A DNA stretch of 43,570 nucleotides from Rhizobium subbaraonis (GTDB taxonomy: Bacteria; Pseudomonadota; Alphaproteobacteria; Rhizobiales; Rhizobiaceae), in assembly GCF_900220975.1 (NCBI RefSeq), contig NZ_OBQD01000032.1, positions 1 to 43,570 of the forward strand. Direction: 5' to 3'. Below are positions 30,933 through 39,052 of this stretch, in pieces. Each line of letters opens with the position of its first letter. The stretch's first letter is position 1. The position numbers and the translations under genes are program-made. The notes beneath the pieces are model-generated. The model had not been told where the DNA came from and made no database searches. It saw nothing but the letters and a program-made list of their open reading frames with translations.

Positions 30933-31964
30933 TTACGTGCGCTTTGCGCGCATCAGCGCTCCCGGGCGGGTGGCGATATGCAACGTGTTCGTCTGCGTTT
31001 CGCCGAGGACACCCTTGCCGTTCTGCATGGGCCACTGCTTTGCGTAGCGAGCGCGGCCGAGAGTGTTGACCGTCTCGGTATAGTCCGCCGGGGCGTAGTA
31101 GGTCCGGAACATGCCGGGGATGCCGACGGGCACGAACTTCGCGAGGTCGGTTGCGATGCCCAGGAGCGCGCCGTCGCCGGCGTCGTCGATCGCGCCGTAG
31201 TTTTCCCACACGATGCCGCCGAACTCGAACATCGGGTTGGAGGAGCGGTTCCTGCCGATGTAGCTTTCGCGCAAGATCTGCGCTTCACTCCAGCCCTTGT
31301 ACGTCTCGCGCACTTCCTTGTGACGGAGGATGTCGTCGAAGAAGTTGTCGCCGACGAACGCGTGCAGGTAGTCGAAGGGTACGCCGCCCAGGGCCTTCCG
31401 GGTGGAGCGGATAACCTTCGTGCAACGCTCGCGCAGAATGCCGTCGACCGGGGTGGCAGCGTCGAGATCGAAGTCGATTTCCGCCGGCTGGGCGACGCCG
31501 AACTTCGTGAAGAGGTTCAATGTCTGGCCGCCTTTGTAGGAGACGATCCCCTGCACGGCGCCGATGCGCGCGTATTCGTCGGTCAGGTCGAGGTCGGCCA
31601 GGTTGATCGCGATCTTCTGCGCGACAAGCCCCTGCACCGTCATCAGCTGGGTCTCGGACCCGTAGGCGCGGATGCCCTGGACTTCGTCGGCAACCACCGA
31701 CCAGTCGCGCTGGAAGTGCGGGATCGAGATGTTCTCGATCGAGCGCTTCGGCATGTCGCGCTGCTCGCCCGCCGACCCGCGCGGCGACGGAGCGACAAGC
31801 TGGATGGTATCGCCGATGCGCTCAAGGGCGATGGTCAGCGTGGTGACGGACGTGGAGGAGAACAGGCCGAGTTCTCCGAGCCGACCGGGGCGAACCTTGC
31901 GGTCGGCGATTGCGTCGGTCAGCGAGGTGACCGAGAACGCGTCATTGTTGAAAATATCGAGCAT
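30933..31964 (-). CDS. E: Major capsid protein E
   Basis: 343 residues, close to lambda gpE length. Family features: an N-terminal FNNDAFSVTSLTDAI segment, RSIENISIPHFQRDWSVVADEVQGI, then the FDYLHAFVGDNFFDDILRHKEVRETYKGW stretch and MFEFGGIVWENYG. The C-terminus has KFVPVGIPGMFRTYYAPADYTETVNTLG. It adopts the HK97 shell fold and, with the D-type decoration protein, builds the head. An intrinsic terminator lies between decoration and capsid genes. Confidence 0.95.
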   Translation of the reverse strand: MLDIFNNDAFSVTSLTDAIADRKVRPGRLGELGLFSSTSVTTLTIALERIGDTIQLVAPSPRGSAGEQRDMPKRSIENISIPHFQRDWSVVADEVQGIRAYGSETQLMTVQGLVAQKIAINLADLDLTDEYARIGAVQGIVSYKGGQTLNLFTKFGVAQPAEIDFDLDAATPVDGILRERCTKVIRSTRKALGGVPFDYLHAFVGDNFFDDILRHKEVRETYKGWSEAQILRESYIGRNRSSNPMFEFGGIVWENYGAIDDAGDGALLGIATDLAKFVPVGIPGMFRTYYAPADYTETVNTLGRARYAKQWPMQNGKGVLGETQTNTLHIATRPGALMRAKRT

Positions 31965-31982
31965 CTCGACGATTTCCCCATT

Positions 31983-32005
31983 AAAAAAGCCCGCTCAAAG
32001 CGGGC
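31983..32005 (-). terminator. Rho-independent terminator between decoration and capsid genes
   Basis: On the minus strand GCCCGC, loop TTTGA, GCGGGC is followed by TTTTTT. It lies between the decoration protein stop and the capsid start, about 20 bases before the capsid ATG, so it sits in the capsid leader like the terminator before the sheath gene. Confidence 0.85.
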
Positions 32006-32032
32006 CGCGGATTGATGGACTGGTGGGTTGCT

Positions 32033-32413
32033 TTAGCGGACGATGATGCCCGCCGCCGCGAGTTGCGTCGCCTTCGTGGTCTTCTCGGCGTCGGTGTCGA
32101 CGCTCTCCTCGTAGGTAAGCGTCGAGGCGTTCCATTCGGCGTCGCGCACAATCGCAGTCACCTTCTGGTCTTCGGCGGTGGCATCTACGCCGTAAAGCGT
32201 GATGCCCTTCGCGGTTTCGGCCCCTTCGAGGCCAGTCTCGGAGGCGACCGGCGAAGGTGCGTATTTCTTCGAGGCGGTAACCTGCCCGACTACGGTGCCA
32301 GGCGCGACCACTCCGGAGCCCGCGACGATCGTGATGACGTCGCGCGAGCGGTGGCCGTTGGCTTCGGAAAACAGGCCTTCTCCGGGGTGACGGCCTTCGG
32401 TGAACTTGGTCAT
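32033..32413 (-). CDS. D: Head decoration protein D
   Basis: 126 residues, near lambda gpD length. Features are the N-terminal EGRHPGEGLFSEANGHRSRDVITIVAGSG, then VVAPGTVVGQVT, GITLYGVDA and a C-terminal EWNASTLTYEESV. Trimers of this family clamp the expanded capsid. It lies between scaffold/protease and capsid genes, matching lambda order C-Nu3-D-E. The symbol follows lambda, distinct from the P2-type late gene D at 12344-13372. Confidence 0.92.
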   Translation of the reverse strand: MTKFTEGRHPGEGLFSEANGHRSRDVITIVAGSGVVAPGTVVGQVTASKKYAPSPVASETGLEGAETAKGITLYGVDATAEDQKVTAIVRDAEWNASTLTYEESVDTDAEKTTKATQLAAAGIIVR

Positions 32414-32445
32414 GTTGAGGATCTCCGTTGATCAGGCGCCGCGAA

Positions 32446-32853
32446 TCAGGCGGCGCTCGTGTTGCCGAAAGCTCTCGCCCACCCGCCCTTGATATTCTCG
32501 GCCGTGGGCTTGGGGTCGTTGGCATCGGAGCCGAACTCCGGCATGCCCTGGGCGCGCTGCTCGATCGTGAGCGGCGTCTGCGTAGCGGCCGCCGGCTGCC
32601 CGCTCGGCGCGGCGGCGAGAACCTTGCTCGCCTCGTCGGCGCTCATGGCGGTGTCAAACGCGAGTGTTTGCGCCATCGCTTCGCGACCCTTGGCACCTTC
32701 GCAGGTGAGAATGCCCTTGATCCGGGCGGTCGCCTCCGCGGCGCCGTCCTTTTTGCCGGCGGCGGTTGCTTCGGCGCGCGCCGCGGTGACCGCCGAGTTG
32801 TGGGCTTCCAGCGAAATGCTGCTGGCCGTCGTCGTGGTGTCCTGACCGTCCAT
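32446..32853 (-). CDS. Nested scaffold protein (lambda Nu3-like) from an internal start
   Basis: An in-frame ATG (MDGQDTTTT) inside the S49 protease gene is preceded by AAAGGAG about 9 bases upstream, a far better ribosome site than expected by chance. Translation from here gives 135 residues: a helical, Ala/Glu/Lys-rich segment (AHNSAVTAARAEATAAGKK) and a flexible C-terminus. In lambda the Nu3 scaffold is made from an internal start of gene C in the same frame. The nested product would template capsid assembly, while the longer form brings the protease. Confidence 0.65.
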   Translation of the reverse strand: MDGQDTTTTASSISLEAHNSAVTAARAEATAAGKKDGAAEATARIKGILTCEGAKGREAMAQTLAFDTAMSADEASKVLAAAPSGQPAAATQTPLTIEQRAQGMPEFGSDANDPKPTAENIKGGWARAFGNTSAA

Positions 32854-33789
32854 ACGGGGTCTCTCCTTTGTGGACTTGCCCCCGCTGGACGCGGCGGGCC
32901 GATTGAGTTCTGACAGGATGTCCTCGAAGGTGCCTATCCGGTCGGCTAGGCCGGCCGTTATGGCATCCTGCCCGAAATAGGTTCGGGCTTCCGTGGCGCG
33001 GGCTTTGTCTGTCGACAGGCGGCTCGCGCCCCGGCCCGCCTCGACCGTTTCGAGGAAGCGATCGAGGAGGGTATTCGCATCGCGCTGCAAAGCGGCGCGG
33101 ACGTCTTCGGACAGCGGCCCGAAAGGGTGGCCGTCGACCTTGTGCGCACCGGCGTGGATGAGCGTGGGGCGAACGCCCTTCTGCTGCATCTCGCCGGATC
33201 GATCCATGTGCAGCATGACGACGCCGATGCTGCCGACGAGCGAGGTGGGCGAGACCACGATCTCGTTGGCTCCGGAGATAATTCCGTAGCCTGCACTGGC
33301 CGCGACGTCGTTGACGACCGCGACCACCCGCTTTTTTGCCGCCAGGCCGCGGATTTTCGCGGCAAGACCGAACATGCCGGTCGCCTCCCCGCCGTAGCTG
33401 TTCATGTCGAGAATGACCGACTGAATTTCGCCGTCATTCGCGACGTCGTCGATCTGCGCCGCGATCCCCTCGTAAGATGTCAGGCCGGAGCTTGCGCCGA
33501 TCCACGCGCCTCGGTTTACGAGGGAGCCATCGACGGTGATTATCGCTGTCGAGCCGACGGCCCGAACGAACGAGCCGCCACGAGTTCGCCGGGTGGTACT
33601 TCCGACAAAGCGGGTGGCTTCGGGCTGCGGCGCGATCCGGTCAAGGTCCGCAGCCGCAGCCCCTTCGCCGTCTTCAAGGCCGGGGAGGATGCGGCCCTCA
33701 AGAACGGCGAGCACGATCTGCGCTTTCGCCGGGTCGATCAGGAGCGGGCGGTTAAGCACCCGATCCGCAATTCGCATGAGGTGGGTCAT
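32446..33789 (-). CDS. C: S49-family prohead protease (gpC-like) with scaffold C-terminus
   Basis: 447 residues from the ATG at 33789, which has a GAGGT site and begins two bases after the gpW stop; an upstream start at 33846 is less likely. The protease core (about 75-290) has IITVDGSLVNRG, ILDMNSYGGEATG, then the catalytic Ser in VAASAGYGI (Ser165) and the Lys in HAGAHKVDGHPF. From residue 313 on the protein is scaffold-like and has its own internal start. In lambda, gpC acts in prohead maturation. Confidence 0.92.
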   Translation of the reverse strand: MTHLMRIADRVLNRPLLIDPAKAQIVLAVLEGRILPGLEDGEGAAAADLDRIAPQPEATRFVGSTTRRTRGGSFVRAVGSTAIITVDGSLVNRGAWIGASSGLTSYEGIAAQIDDVANDGEIQSVILDMNSYGGEATGMFGLAAKIRGLAAKKRVVAVVNDVAASAGYGIISGANEIVVSPTSLVGSIGVVMLHMDRSGEMQQKGVRPTLIHAGAHKVDGHPFGPLSEDVRAALQRDANTLLDRFLETVEAGRGASRLSTDKARATEARTYFGQDAITAGLADRIGTFEDILSELNRPAASSGGKSTKERPRMDGQDTTTTASSISLEAHNSAVTAARAEATAAGKKDGAAEATARIKGILTCEGAKGREAMAQTLAFDTAMSADEASKVLAAAPSGQPAAATQTPLTIEQRAQGMPEFGSDANDPKPTAENIKGGWARAFGNTSAA

Positions 33790-33791
33790 GG

Positions 33792-34034
33792 CTACCTCGG
33801 AACTATGGCGAAACGCCGGGGGCGTCCGCCTTTGCTTATCGCGCACGCGTTCTCCGCCGCGAGGATTTCTCGGTCGAGGCGGCCGAGATCCGCGGTTGTG
33901 TATCTGGCACGCCGGCGGACGCCGTTGCCGCTCTCCTGCTCGAACTCCACCAGCGACTGCCCGGTGATCAGTTTGTCCCGGATCTCCCGAAGCTGGATTG
34001 CCCGAGCACAGGGGTCGTTCTGCTCAATCGCCAT
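33792..34034 (-). CDS. W: gpW-like head-tail joining protein
   Basis: 80 residues; the ATG at 34034 lies inside the end of the portal gene (11-base overlap). The sequence shows helix (ARAIQLREIRDKLI), turn, EFEQESGNGVRRRARYT strand, then helix (LGRLDREILAAENAC), the gpW pattern. In lambda, gpW is added after DNA packaging and stops leakage; in lambda it lies between terminase A and portal B, whereas here it follows the portal. A more distant family relative is possible. Confidence 0.75.
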   Translation of the reverse strand: MAIEQNDPCARAIQLREIRDKLITGQSLVEFEQESGNGVRRRARYTTADLGRLDREILAAENACAISKGGRPRRFAIVPR

Positions 34035-35646
34035 CCGGCGGCTCCTTGTCTTCCGCCAGGGCGGCGGCTTCACGTTCGGCTTGGGCCGTCTCGCGCTCCA
34101 CCTCATCGGGAAGTCCGTAGACTTCGCGGAGCTGCTTCTCCCGGGCGCGCTGCGCATAGACATCCTCGATGTCGAGGCCCAGATCGTTCGCGATCGCCTC
34201 GTCGGTGATCACACCCATCTTGCGGTAGGTCTCGTGGGCCTTGGCCGTCTTCAAATCGTCGGCCTGCGGTTTCGGAGCGCCCTGCCACACGGCACGACAT
34301 GCTGCGGATCGGTTGGCGAGAAACGCTTCAAGCCCACCCGGGAATGGGATCGATCCAAGCTCTATCTCCTCCTCAAGCCATGCCTCGTAGATCGGCTGGC
34401 ACCACGGCGAGACGATAAACTTTCGACGAGCAAGCGTGATCGGGAAGATGTCGTTCACAGACATCCGGACCCCGGTATAGGTCTCACCATTGTGATCGCC
34501 GGTAGCGCTCGAATAAGTCAGGCCGAGGCACCGAGCCAGTTCGCGCATCAGATGCAGGGAGAAATCCTTGTATGCTGTCGCGGGATGCTCGGGAGACAGG
34601 AACTCCATCTTCTGCCCGGGGAACATATGGGCGATGCGCCCACCGATCCCGACATCGATCGAGTTGCCATCGTACCAACCCGACTGCGCTTCGAACCATG
34701 CCTCGAACGGCGAAATGCCGGTCGCAGCGAGTTTGCCCTGCTCTTGCACCGACAACAGGCCCTGGATGATGTCGTCTGTCGGACTGTCAGATGTTATCGC
34801 CGCGGCAAAAACGTTCTGGATCAACGACGTCATCAAGGTGGCGTCCGCAAGCTGGTCGAACTGCTTCGCCACCTTGAGCGCTGGCACGAGCGGGGTGATC
34901 CCCCGCACCTGGCCCGGCAGCCCCATGAATACATGCAGCACTTTCGGCCGCCCGTACGCGTCGCGCGCCGGCACCCGCACCTCATACTCACCGAGCAGGG
35001 GGTCCTTGCGCTTGGCGAGGTACCCGATGGGAAAGTTGTCGGCATCCATCTGGACACCTGAGACGATCCGGCGATATGGGTCTGTCACATTATGAAGCCT
35101 CGACGGCGGCAGCAGCCGGACCTTGGTGCCATAGCGGGAGCCGAACCGGCGACGCCACGGGATTTCCGACAGGATCTCACCCGTCACCAGCCAAGATCTG
35201 AAAGCCGCATCTTGCTGGGCAGCGAAGGTCCGGCGGCCCTCGATATCGCACTCGACTGCGTTTTCCGCCCACAGCCCGAACCGTTGCTCGACGAGTTTTC
35301 GCCAAGCCTGGGCCGAAGTCTCGTCCATGCCAAACAGTTCGTTCTCCGGCATGCAGCGCAGGCGGAGGCCGGTACCGACGGTGTTCGCCACCGCCTGATC
35401 GAACATCCCGCTGATCCAGCCGCTGTTGTGAACGAGATCCGTGGCGCGTGCCGCGGCCTGCTCCCAAGCTGACGCGACATCATCATTGGTGTCGCGAAGT
35501 GCCGGCCGCCAGCCGGTCATTGTGATACCCCGGCCGCCCTTCATAAATTCCGAGCGGGGAGTAGGCGCAAGAATGCCGCTTCCCGCCGACGCGACATCGG
35601 CGGGCGCGGCATCCCGCTTACGCGGGATGCTGGGAACAGATCGCAT
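34024..35646 (-). CDS. B: Portal protein (lambda gpB family)
   Basis: 540 residues. Diagnostic segments are GWRPALRDTNDDVASAWEQAAARATDLVHN near the N-terminus, SGMFDQAVANTVGTGLRLR, AFRSWLVTGEILSEIPWRR, RVKVLHVF-like GRPKVLHVFMGLPGQVRGITPLVPAL, and EFLSPEHPATAYKDFSLHLMRELARCLGL. These match lambda-family portals, which form the dodecameric DNA gate. The C-terminus is acidic and helical. It follows the large terminase by 2 bases. Confidence 0.95.
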   Translation of the reverse strand: MRSVPSIPRKRDAAPADVASAGSGILAPTPRSEFMKGGRGITMTGWRPALRDTNDDVASAWEQAAARATDLVHNSGWISGMFDQAVANTVGTGLRLRCMPENELFGMDETSAQAWRKLVEQRFGLWAENAVECDIEGRRTFAAQQDAAFRSWLVTGEILSEIPWRRRFGSRYGTKVRLLPPSRLHNVTDPYRRIVSGVQMDADNFPIGYLAKRKDPLLGEYEVRVPARDAYGRPKVLHVFMGLPGQVRGITPLVPALKVAKQFDQLADATLMTSLIQNVFAAAITSDSPTDDIIQGLLSVQEQGKLAATGISPFEAWFEAQSGWYDGNSIDVGIGGRIAHMFPGQKMEFLSPEHPATAYKDFSLHLMRELARCLGLTYSSATGDHNGETYTGVRMSVNDIFPITLARRKFIVSPWCQPIYEAWLEEEIELGSIPFPGGLEAFLANRSAACRAVWQGAPKPQADDLKTAKAHETYRKMGVITDEAIANDLGLDIEDVYAQRAREKQLREVYGLPDEVERETAQAEREAAALAEDKEPPDGD

Positions 35647-35648
35647 GG

Positions 35649-37685
35649 TTACCTCATTCGGCTTCCGAGTGACCGGAAGCGGCTGCGCAGATCCGCACCG
35701 GCAGGAGCCGGCGGGACTGGCTGTTCATCGTCGGGCGGGTCCGGCACTTCCGGTTCATCCTTGGGGGCGACGGCGATCTCATCCTCCTCGCCCCACTGTC
35801 GAACTGTCCCCTCGGGGATGGCATGCACGTTAAGCGAATAGCCCGCGGCGGCGGCCATTGCCTCGCAGTCGAGGAAATGGTTGTCGCGACGCAGCTTCAC
35901 CCACTTCGGCTTTGCTGACCCTGCCTCGATCACGCGGTTTTCCGAGACCACCTGCCTGGCATACTCCTCGTCGACCTCATCATGGAGGAAGAAGGCGCCG
36001 ACCTGATCGAGCGGGGTCTTTACTCGCGAGTGTACGAGGCCTTTGAAGAAGTCCGTATTCAGGTGAACGAGGTTCAGCGAGTAAGGCTTCTTAGAGCCGT
36101 CCGGCTTCACCTCAATCGTGTTCACATGGTAAGGTCGCCCCGCCAGCGTGTCTCGCCCCTTGGTGGGCGAGCACAGGAACGAATAGCGCCGGCAGAACTC
36201 ATAGACCTTGTGCTCGCTGCCGGCGTCGGGTTTGTCCGGTCGGAAGCCACTGTCGATAAACACCTTCTCCACCTGCATTCCGCCAACCGGCGACAGCATG
36301 ATCCCGGCAAGGTCAGTCCACACCTGATCCTCATCGGATCGTCCATGCAGGATGCCATGATCTACAAGCCAAGATGTGCCGCGAGATCCGAAACCACGGA
36401 TCACGTAGACGAGGTTCCGCTTGCCGACATCGACGCCCATCGTCAGGCGGATTATCTGACGGGTGACTTGCCGAGGCTGGTAAGGCAGCTTGTGCTTGAG
36501 CAGTTCCTTCCAATCGGGCAGATCGCCGCCCGCTCCCTCTGAATAGAGTTCCCCAAAGTTCGCGTTGGTGGCGGTCTGGATCTTATCCTCTTCGCCGGTG
36601 TTCAATGCGGTCACCATGCGCTCGGCGCGCAAACCCCATTTTACGAAAGGCGAAGCCAAGCCAGATGTCCACTGCGAGTACGTGTTGGTGTCCGGCAAGT
36701 TGCGGTTCTCGCGGGCATCGTCAATCGTCTGACCCGGAGCGACCATCAATCCGCGGGCGTTCATGCCCGCCTTGTCGCCCTCGTCGATCACGCCGCCACA
36801 TGTCGGGCAACATAAAAACGCCTCCCGTCGAGCCTGCGCAGGCGTCGCGCCCTTCGGCCAGCGTAAATGTTTCTGCATCGGCACGAAATAGGTGTGGCAA
36901 TGCGGGCACGGCCACGCCCAATGATGACGGGTGCCGTCCTGCCAAAGCCGCCAGATCGGACTTTCTATCTCCTCTTTCTTTCCCGGCTTCCAGAACTCGA
37001 GACCGCTGGCCGGATCGATTTCTGTCTCGACGATCCCGCGGGATGGTGTTGACACGATCAGCGTGACGAAGTCGGCGTAAGTGTCGCCGCGCGCCTCGAC
37101 TAGGCCGAGTGGGTCGCCCTGCCCTTTGATGTTCGCGCTCATCTCGTCGTACTCGTCCACAAACGCCAAGGCGGCAGGGTCGGATTTCAGCGCAGTCGAG
37201 GAGCCGGCGTGCGCCAGGCGAAGCCGAACTCCGGCGACAAGCTTAAGCGTCTTTTTCATGCGCTTGCCGCGCATGACTTTCGCCGCGAGCGTCTTCGCCT
37301 CGTCTAGCAGCCCCATGAGGCGCGGCTCGAACTGATCCGTCAGGAACTCTTTCGACGGCCCGACATAGATCATCGGCGCCGGCCTCGTATCGAGCCGCTC
37401 GCCGATGACGTCCATGATCGTCTCGGTCTTGCCGGATTGCGCCGCAGTCACGCCGACGGCCCGGGTATAAAGACCGGAAGTGGCGGCCCGACCGAGCGGC
37501 ACCATGTAGGGAGTAAGGTAAGGATCACGCGGACCCGGCAACGCGGTCGCTTCTGGATAGACGCGGTTGTCGCGTCCCCATTCGTCAGGCGTCGTCGCTT
37601 CCGGCACCGCCAGGGAGGTCGCCACCCTCTCGAAGAGTTGTGGCAAGTGCCACCATTGCTTCCGCGATGCGGTTGAGGCTTCCAT
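35649..37685 (-). CDS. terL: Large terminase subunit (lambda gpA family)
   Basis: 678 residues. ATPase: Walker A-like VTAAQSGKTET (about 79-89) and Walker B ALAFVDEYDEM (about 172-182). Two CxxC pairs (CPHCHTYF and CCPTCGG) form a zinc-binding element. The nuclease domain begins at MGVDVGKRN with an Asp in VDV. The enzyme cuts and pumps DNA into the head, and relatives leave cohesive ends. The conserved TPDEWGRDNRVYP lies near the N-terminus. The chosen start overlaps the small subunit by 101 bases, and a later GTG (37625, after GAGAGG) is possible. Confidence 0.94.
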   Translation of the reverse strand: MEASTASRKQWWHLPQLFERVATSLAVPEATTPDEWGRDNRVYPEATALPGPRDPYLTPYMVPLGRAATSGLYTRAVGVTAAQSGKTETIMDVIGERLDTRPAPMIYVGPSKEFLTDQFEPRLMGLLDEAKTLAAKVMRGKRMKKTLKLVAGVRLRLAHAGSSTALKSDPAALAFVDEYDEMSANIKGQGDPLGLVEARGDTYADFVTLIVSTPSRGIVETEIDPASGLEFWKPGKKEEIESPIWRLWQDGTRHHWAWPCPHCHTYFVPMQKHLRWPKGATPAQARREAFLCCPTCGGVIDEGDKAGMNARGLMVAPGQTIDDARENRNLPDTNTYSQWTSGLASPFVKWGLRAERMVTALNTGEEDKIQTATNANFGELYSEGAGGDLPDWKELLKHKLPYQPRQVTRQIIRLTMGVDVGKRNLVYVIRGFGSRGTSWLVDHGILHGRSDEDQVWTDLAGIMLSPVGGMQVEKVFIDSGFRPDKPDAGSEHKVYEFCRRYSFLCSPTKGRDTLAGRPYHVNTIEVKPDGSKKPYSLNLVHLNTDFFKGLVHSRVKTPLDQVGAFFLHDEVDEEYARQVVSENRVIEAGSAKPKWVKLRRDNHFLDCEAMAAAAGYSLNVHAIPEGTVRQWGEEDEIAVAPKDEPEVPDPPDDEQPVPPAPAGADLRSRFRSLGSRMR

Positions 37686-38085
37686 TCACTTCGCTCTCAA
37701 TTTTCTTTCGCACTGCCAGATCTCGCGTGACGCGCTTCGGCACTGCCGATATCTCAGATCGGACTTTTCCGACGAGCGTATCGATAACGGCGTGCGCCTC
37801 GTCGATCGGGATCAACTCCCGCCGTTTCTCAGCGATGCGCATGTCAATTTCAGTGGCTTTCGCTTCCTGCATGCGGGAGGCGGTTGCGGACTTGGAGGAG
37901 CGGCGCTCCTCATCTTTCAGAAAACGAATGTAGCCCTGCACGACGCCGACGAGCGGATACATCCCTTTCCGCACCTTCGGGATGTACTCCATTTTGACGA
38001 GTTGCCGGACGCGTTCTTCGGAGATCATCAGAAGGCGCGCGGCCATCGCCAGCGGGATGGTGCCGGCCTGTTGCTCTTCCGACAT
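37585..38085 (-). CDS. terS: Small terminase subunit (Nu1-like)
   Basis: 166 residues. The N-terminus (IPLAMAARLLMISEERVRQLVKMEYIPKVRKGMYPL) is a winged helix-turn-helix of the kind in lambda Nu1, with an LV-GYIRFLKDEE helix following. The rest is helical (KATEIDMRIAEKRRELIPIDEAH) and would assemble rings and contact the large subunit. A GGAG site precedes the ATG. It is the first gene of the minus-strand packaging/structural run and shares an 88-base divergent leader with the plus-strand gene at 38174. Confidence 0.85.
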   Translation of the reverse strand: MSEEQQAGTIPLAMAARLLMISEERVRQLVKMEYIPKVRKGMYPLVGVVQGYIRFLKDEERRSSKSATASRMQEAKATEIDMRIAEKRRELIPIDEAHAVIDTLVGKVRSEISAVPKRVTRDLAVRKKIESEVNGSLNRIAEAMVALATTLREGGDLPGGAGSDDA

Positions 38086-38173
38086 TCAACAATCTCCGGT
38101 TTATTATGTGTTTGGAGTTGCTCTTTTTAGACGTGGCAATAACACACCACGCACCATCAAAAAGGAGCATGCC
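38086..38173. promoter_or_regulatory. Divergent leader between terminase and plus-strand gene
   Basis: 88 bases separate two divergent starts, so promoters for both directions are expected here. The minus strand has CATAAT about 20 bases before the terminase ATG. The plus strand has TTGCTC and CAATAA without good spacing. I cannot name a firm promoter. The stretch is A/T-rich compared with its flanks. Confidence 0.35.
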
Positions 38174-38995
38174 ATGACCTCGAAACTGCATCCCGCCGAC
38201 ATCGCCGACCGCCAGAAAATCGCAACCGCGACGCACTTCAACGTGCACCTTCGTCGCGGACCGACCGAGAAGATCAACGAAGAGGCACCGACCTTGGCGG
38301 AGGCTGTGAAGATCGCCGATCGGATCAGCGCGGAGAGCGGCAGCAAGCCCCCGATGATCTACGCGATCACGCCCGACAAGATGACCGTGTTCGTGCCGAA
38401 AGACCTTGTCGACGCCGCTCGGGGCGACGAGGCCATGAAGGCGCCGCTTTCGAACAACCAGATCGCGCAGCTGACCGCGATCCTGACCGGCGGTGGCTTC
38501 AAGCGTGCCAATTCCAAGGAAGCCGCACAGGTGCGGTTCGTCACGGTCGCGATCGAGAAGGGGATCAGCGCTGACAAAGCCGCCGATCTTCTCGCCGGAC
38601 CATTCAATTTCGCCGAGCACATTCTGCGCGAGCACGTCGCCGGCAAGCCGATGACGATTGAGCAGGTTGAGGCAGGGCGGCAGTCGATCGAGCCCGATGC
38701 CGGCGCGGCTGCGGCTGGAACTTCGGCCGAGGAAGCCAAGCCGCCGCGGGCCGGCGGCAAGCGAGCCGCGATCCTTGAGGCGGCCCGCGCCGGCACTTTG
38801 CCCGAAGCGCCGGACTTTTCCGCAGCCACGCACGCGCGTTTCCGCGACAAGCTGGCCAAGCTGGTCGCTATGGCGAAGATCGGCGATCTCGATGGACTGC
38901 GATCCGTCGCCATCAACCCGGTCTCTTCGAGCCCGAAAGCAATGCTTAGGTACCGGGATCTTTGCGTGCTTGCGTTAGAGGCGAGACGTATTTAA
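38174..38995 (+). CDS. Uncharacterised plus-strand protein in the packaging region
   Basis: 273 residues from the ATG at 38174 with a strong AAAGGAG site. Three parts are visible: an N-terminal domain (about 20-80: FNVHLRRGP, LAEAVKIADRI, PMIYAITPDKMTVFVP), a helical middle (SNNQIAQLTAILTGGGFKRANS, then ISADKAADLLAG) and, after a Pro/Ala linker, a basic helical end (FRDKLAKLVAMAKIGDLDGL, RYRDLCVLALEAR). The middle and end look like DNA-binding helical domains. I associate similar C-termini with alphaproteobacterial plasmid and phage proteins of unknown role. It is isolated on its strand, so it may be a regulator or moron. Confidence 0.65.
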   Translation: MTSKLHPADIADRQKIATATHFNVHLRRGPTEKINEEAPTLAEAVKIADRISAESGSKPPMIYAITPDKMTVFVPKDLVDAARGDEAMKAPLSNNQIAQLTAILTGGGFKRANSKEAAQVRFVTVAIEKGISADKAADLLAGPFNFAEHILREHVAGKPMTIEQVEAGRQSIEPDAGAAAAGTSAEEAKPPRAGGKRAAILEAARAGTLPEAPDFSAATHARFRDKLAKLVAMAKIGDLDGLRSVAINPVSSSPKAMLRYRDLCVLALEARRI

Positions 38996-39011
38996 GGCCG
39001 CCCGATTGCTA

Positions 39012-39052
39012 AAGCACCCTGGCGCGATTGCCTCGCTCTAGCGAGGGTGCTT
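39012..39052. terminator. Inverted repeat over the end of the PIN gene
   Basis: AAGCACCCT (39012-39020) pairs perfectly with AGGGTGCTT (39044-39052). Inside it CCTCGCT (39031-39037) pairs with AGCGAGG (39040-39046) as an alternative, mutually exclusive hairpin. The structure lies between convergent gene ends and covers the PIN stop codon at 39038-39040. There is no T tract, so rho-independent termination is doubtful. Confidence 0.45.

Noticed and set aside
30831-32015. Plus-strand open frame (394 codons) antisense to the capsid gene
   Set aside because: Capsid protein E is unmistakable on the minus strand, so this frame is a shadow.
33127-35061. Plus-strand open frame (644 codons) antisense to the protease, gpW and portal genes
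   Set aside because: It spans three well-supported genes on the other strand and translates to Arg/His/Asp-rich shadow sequence.
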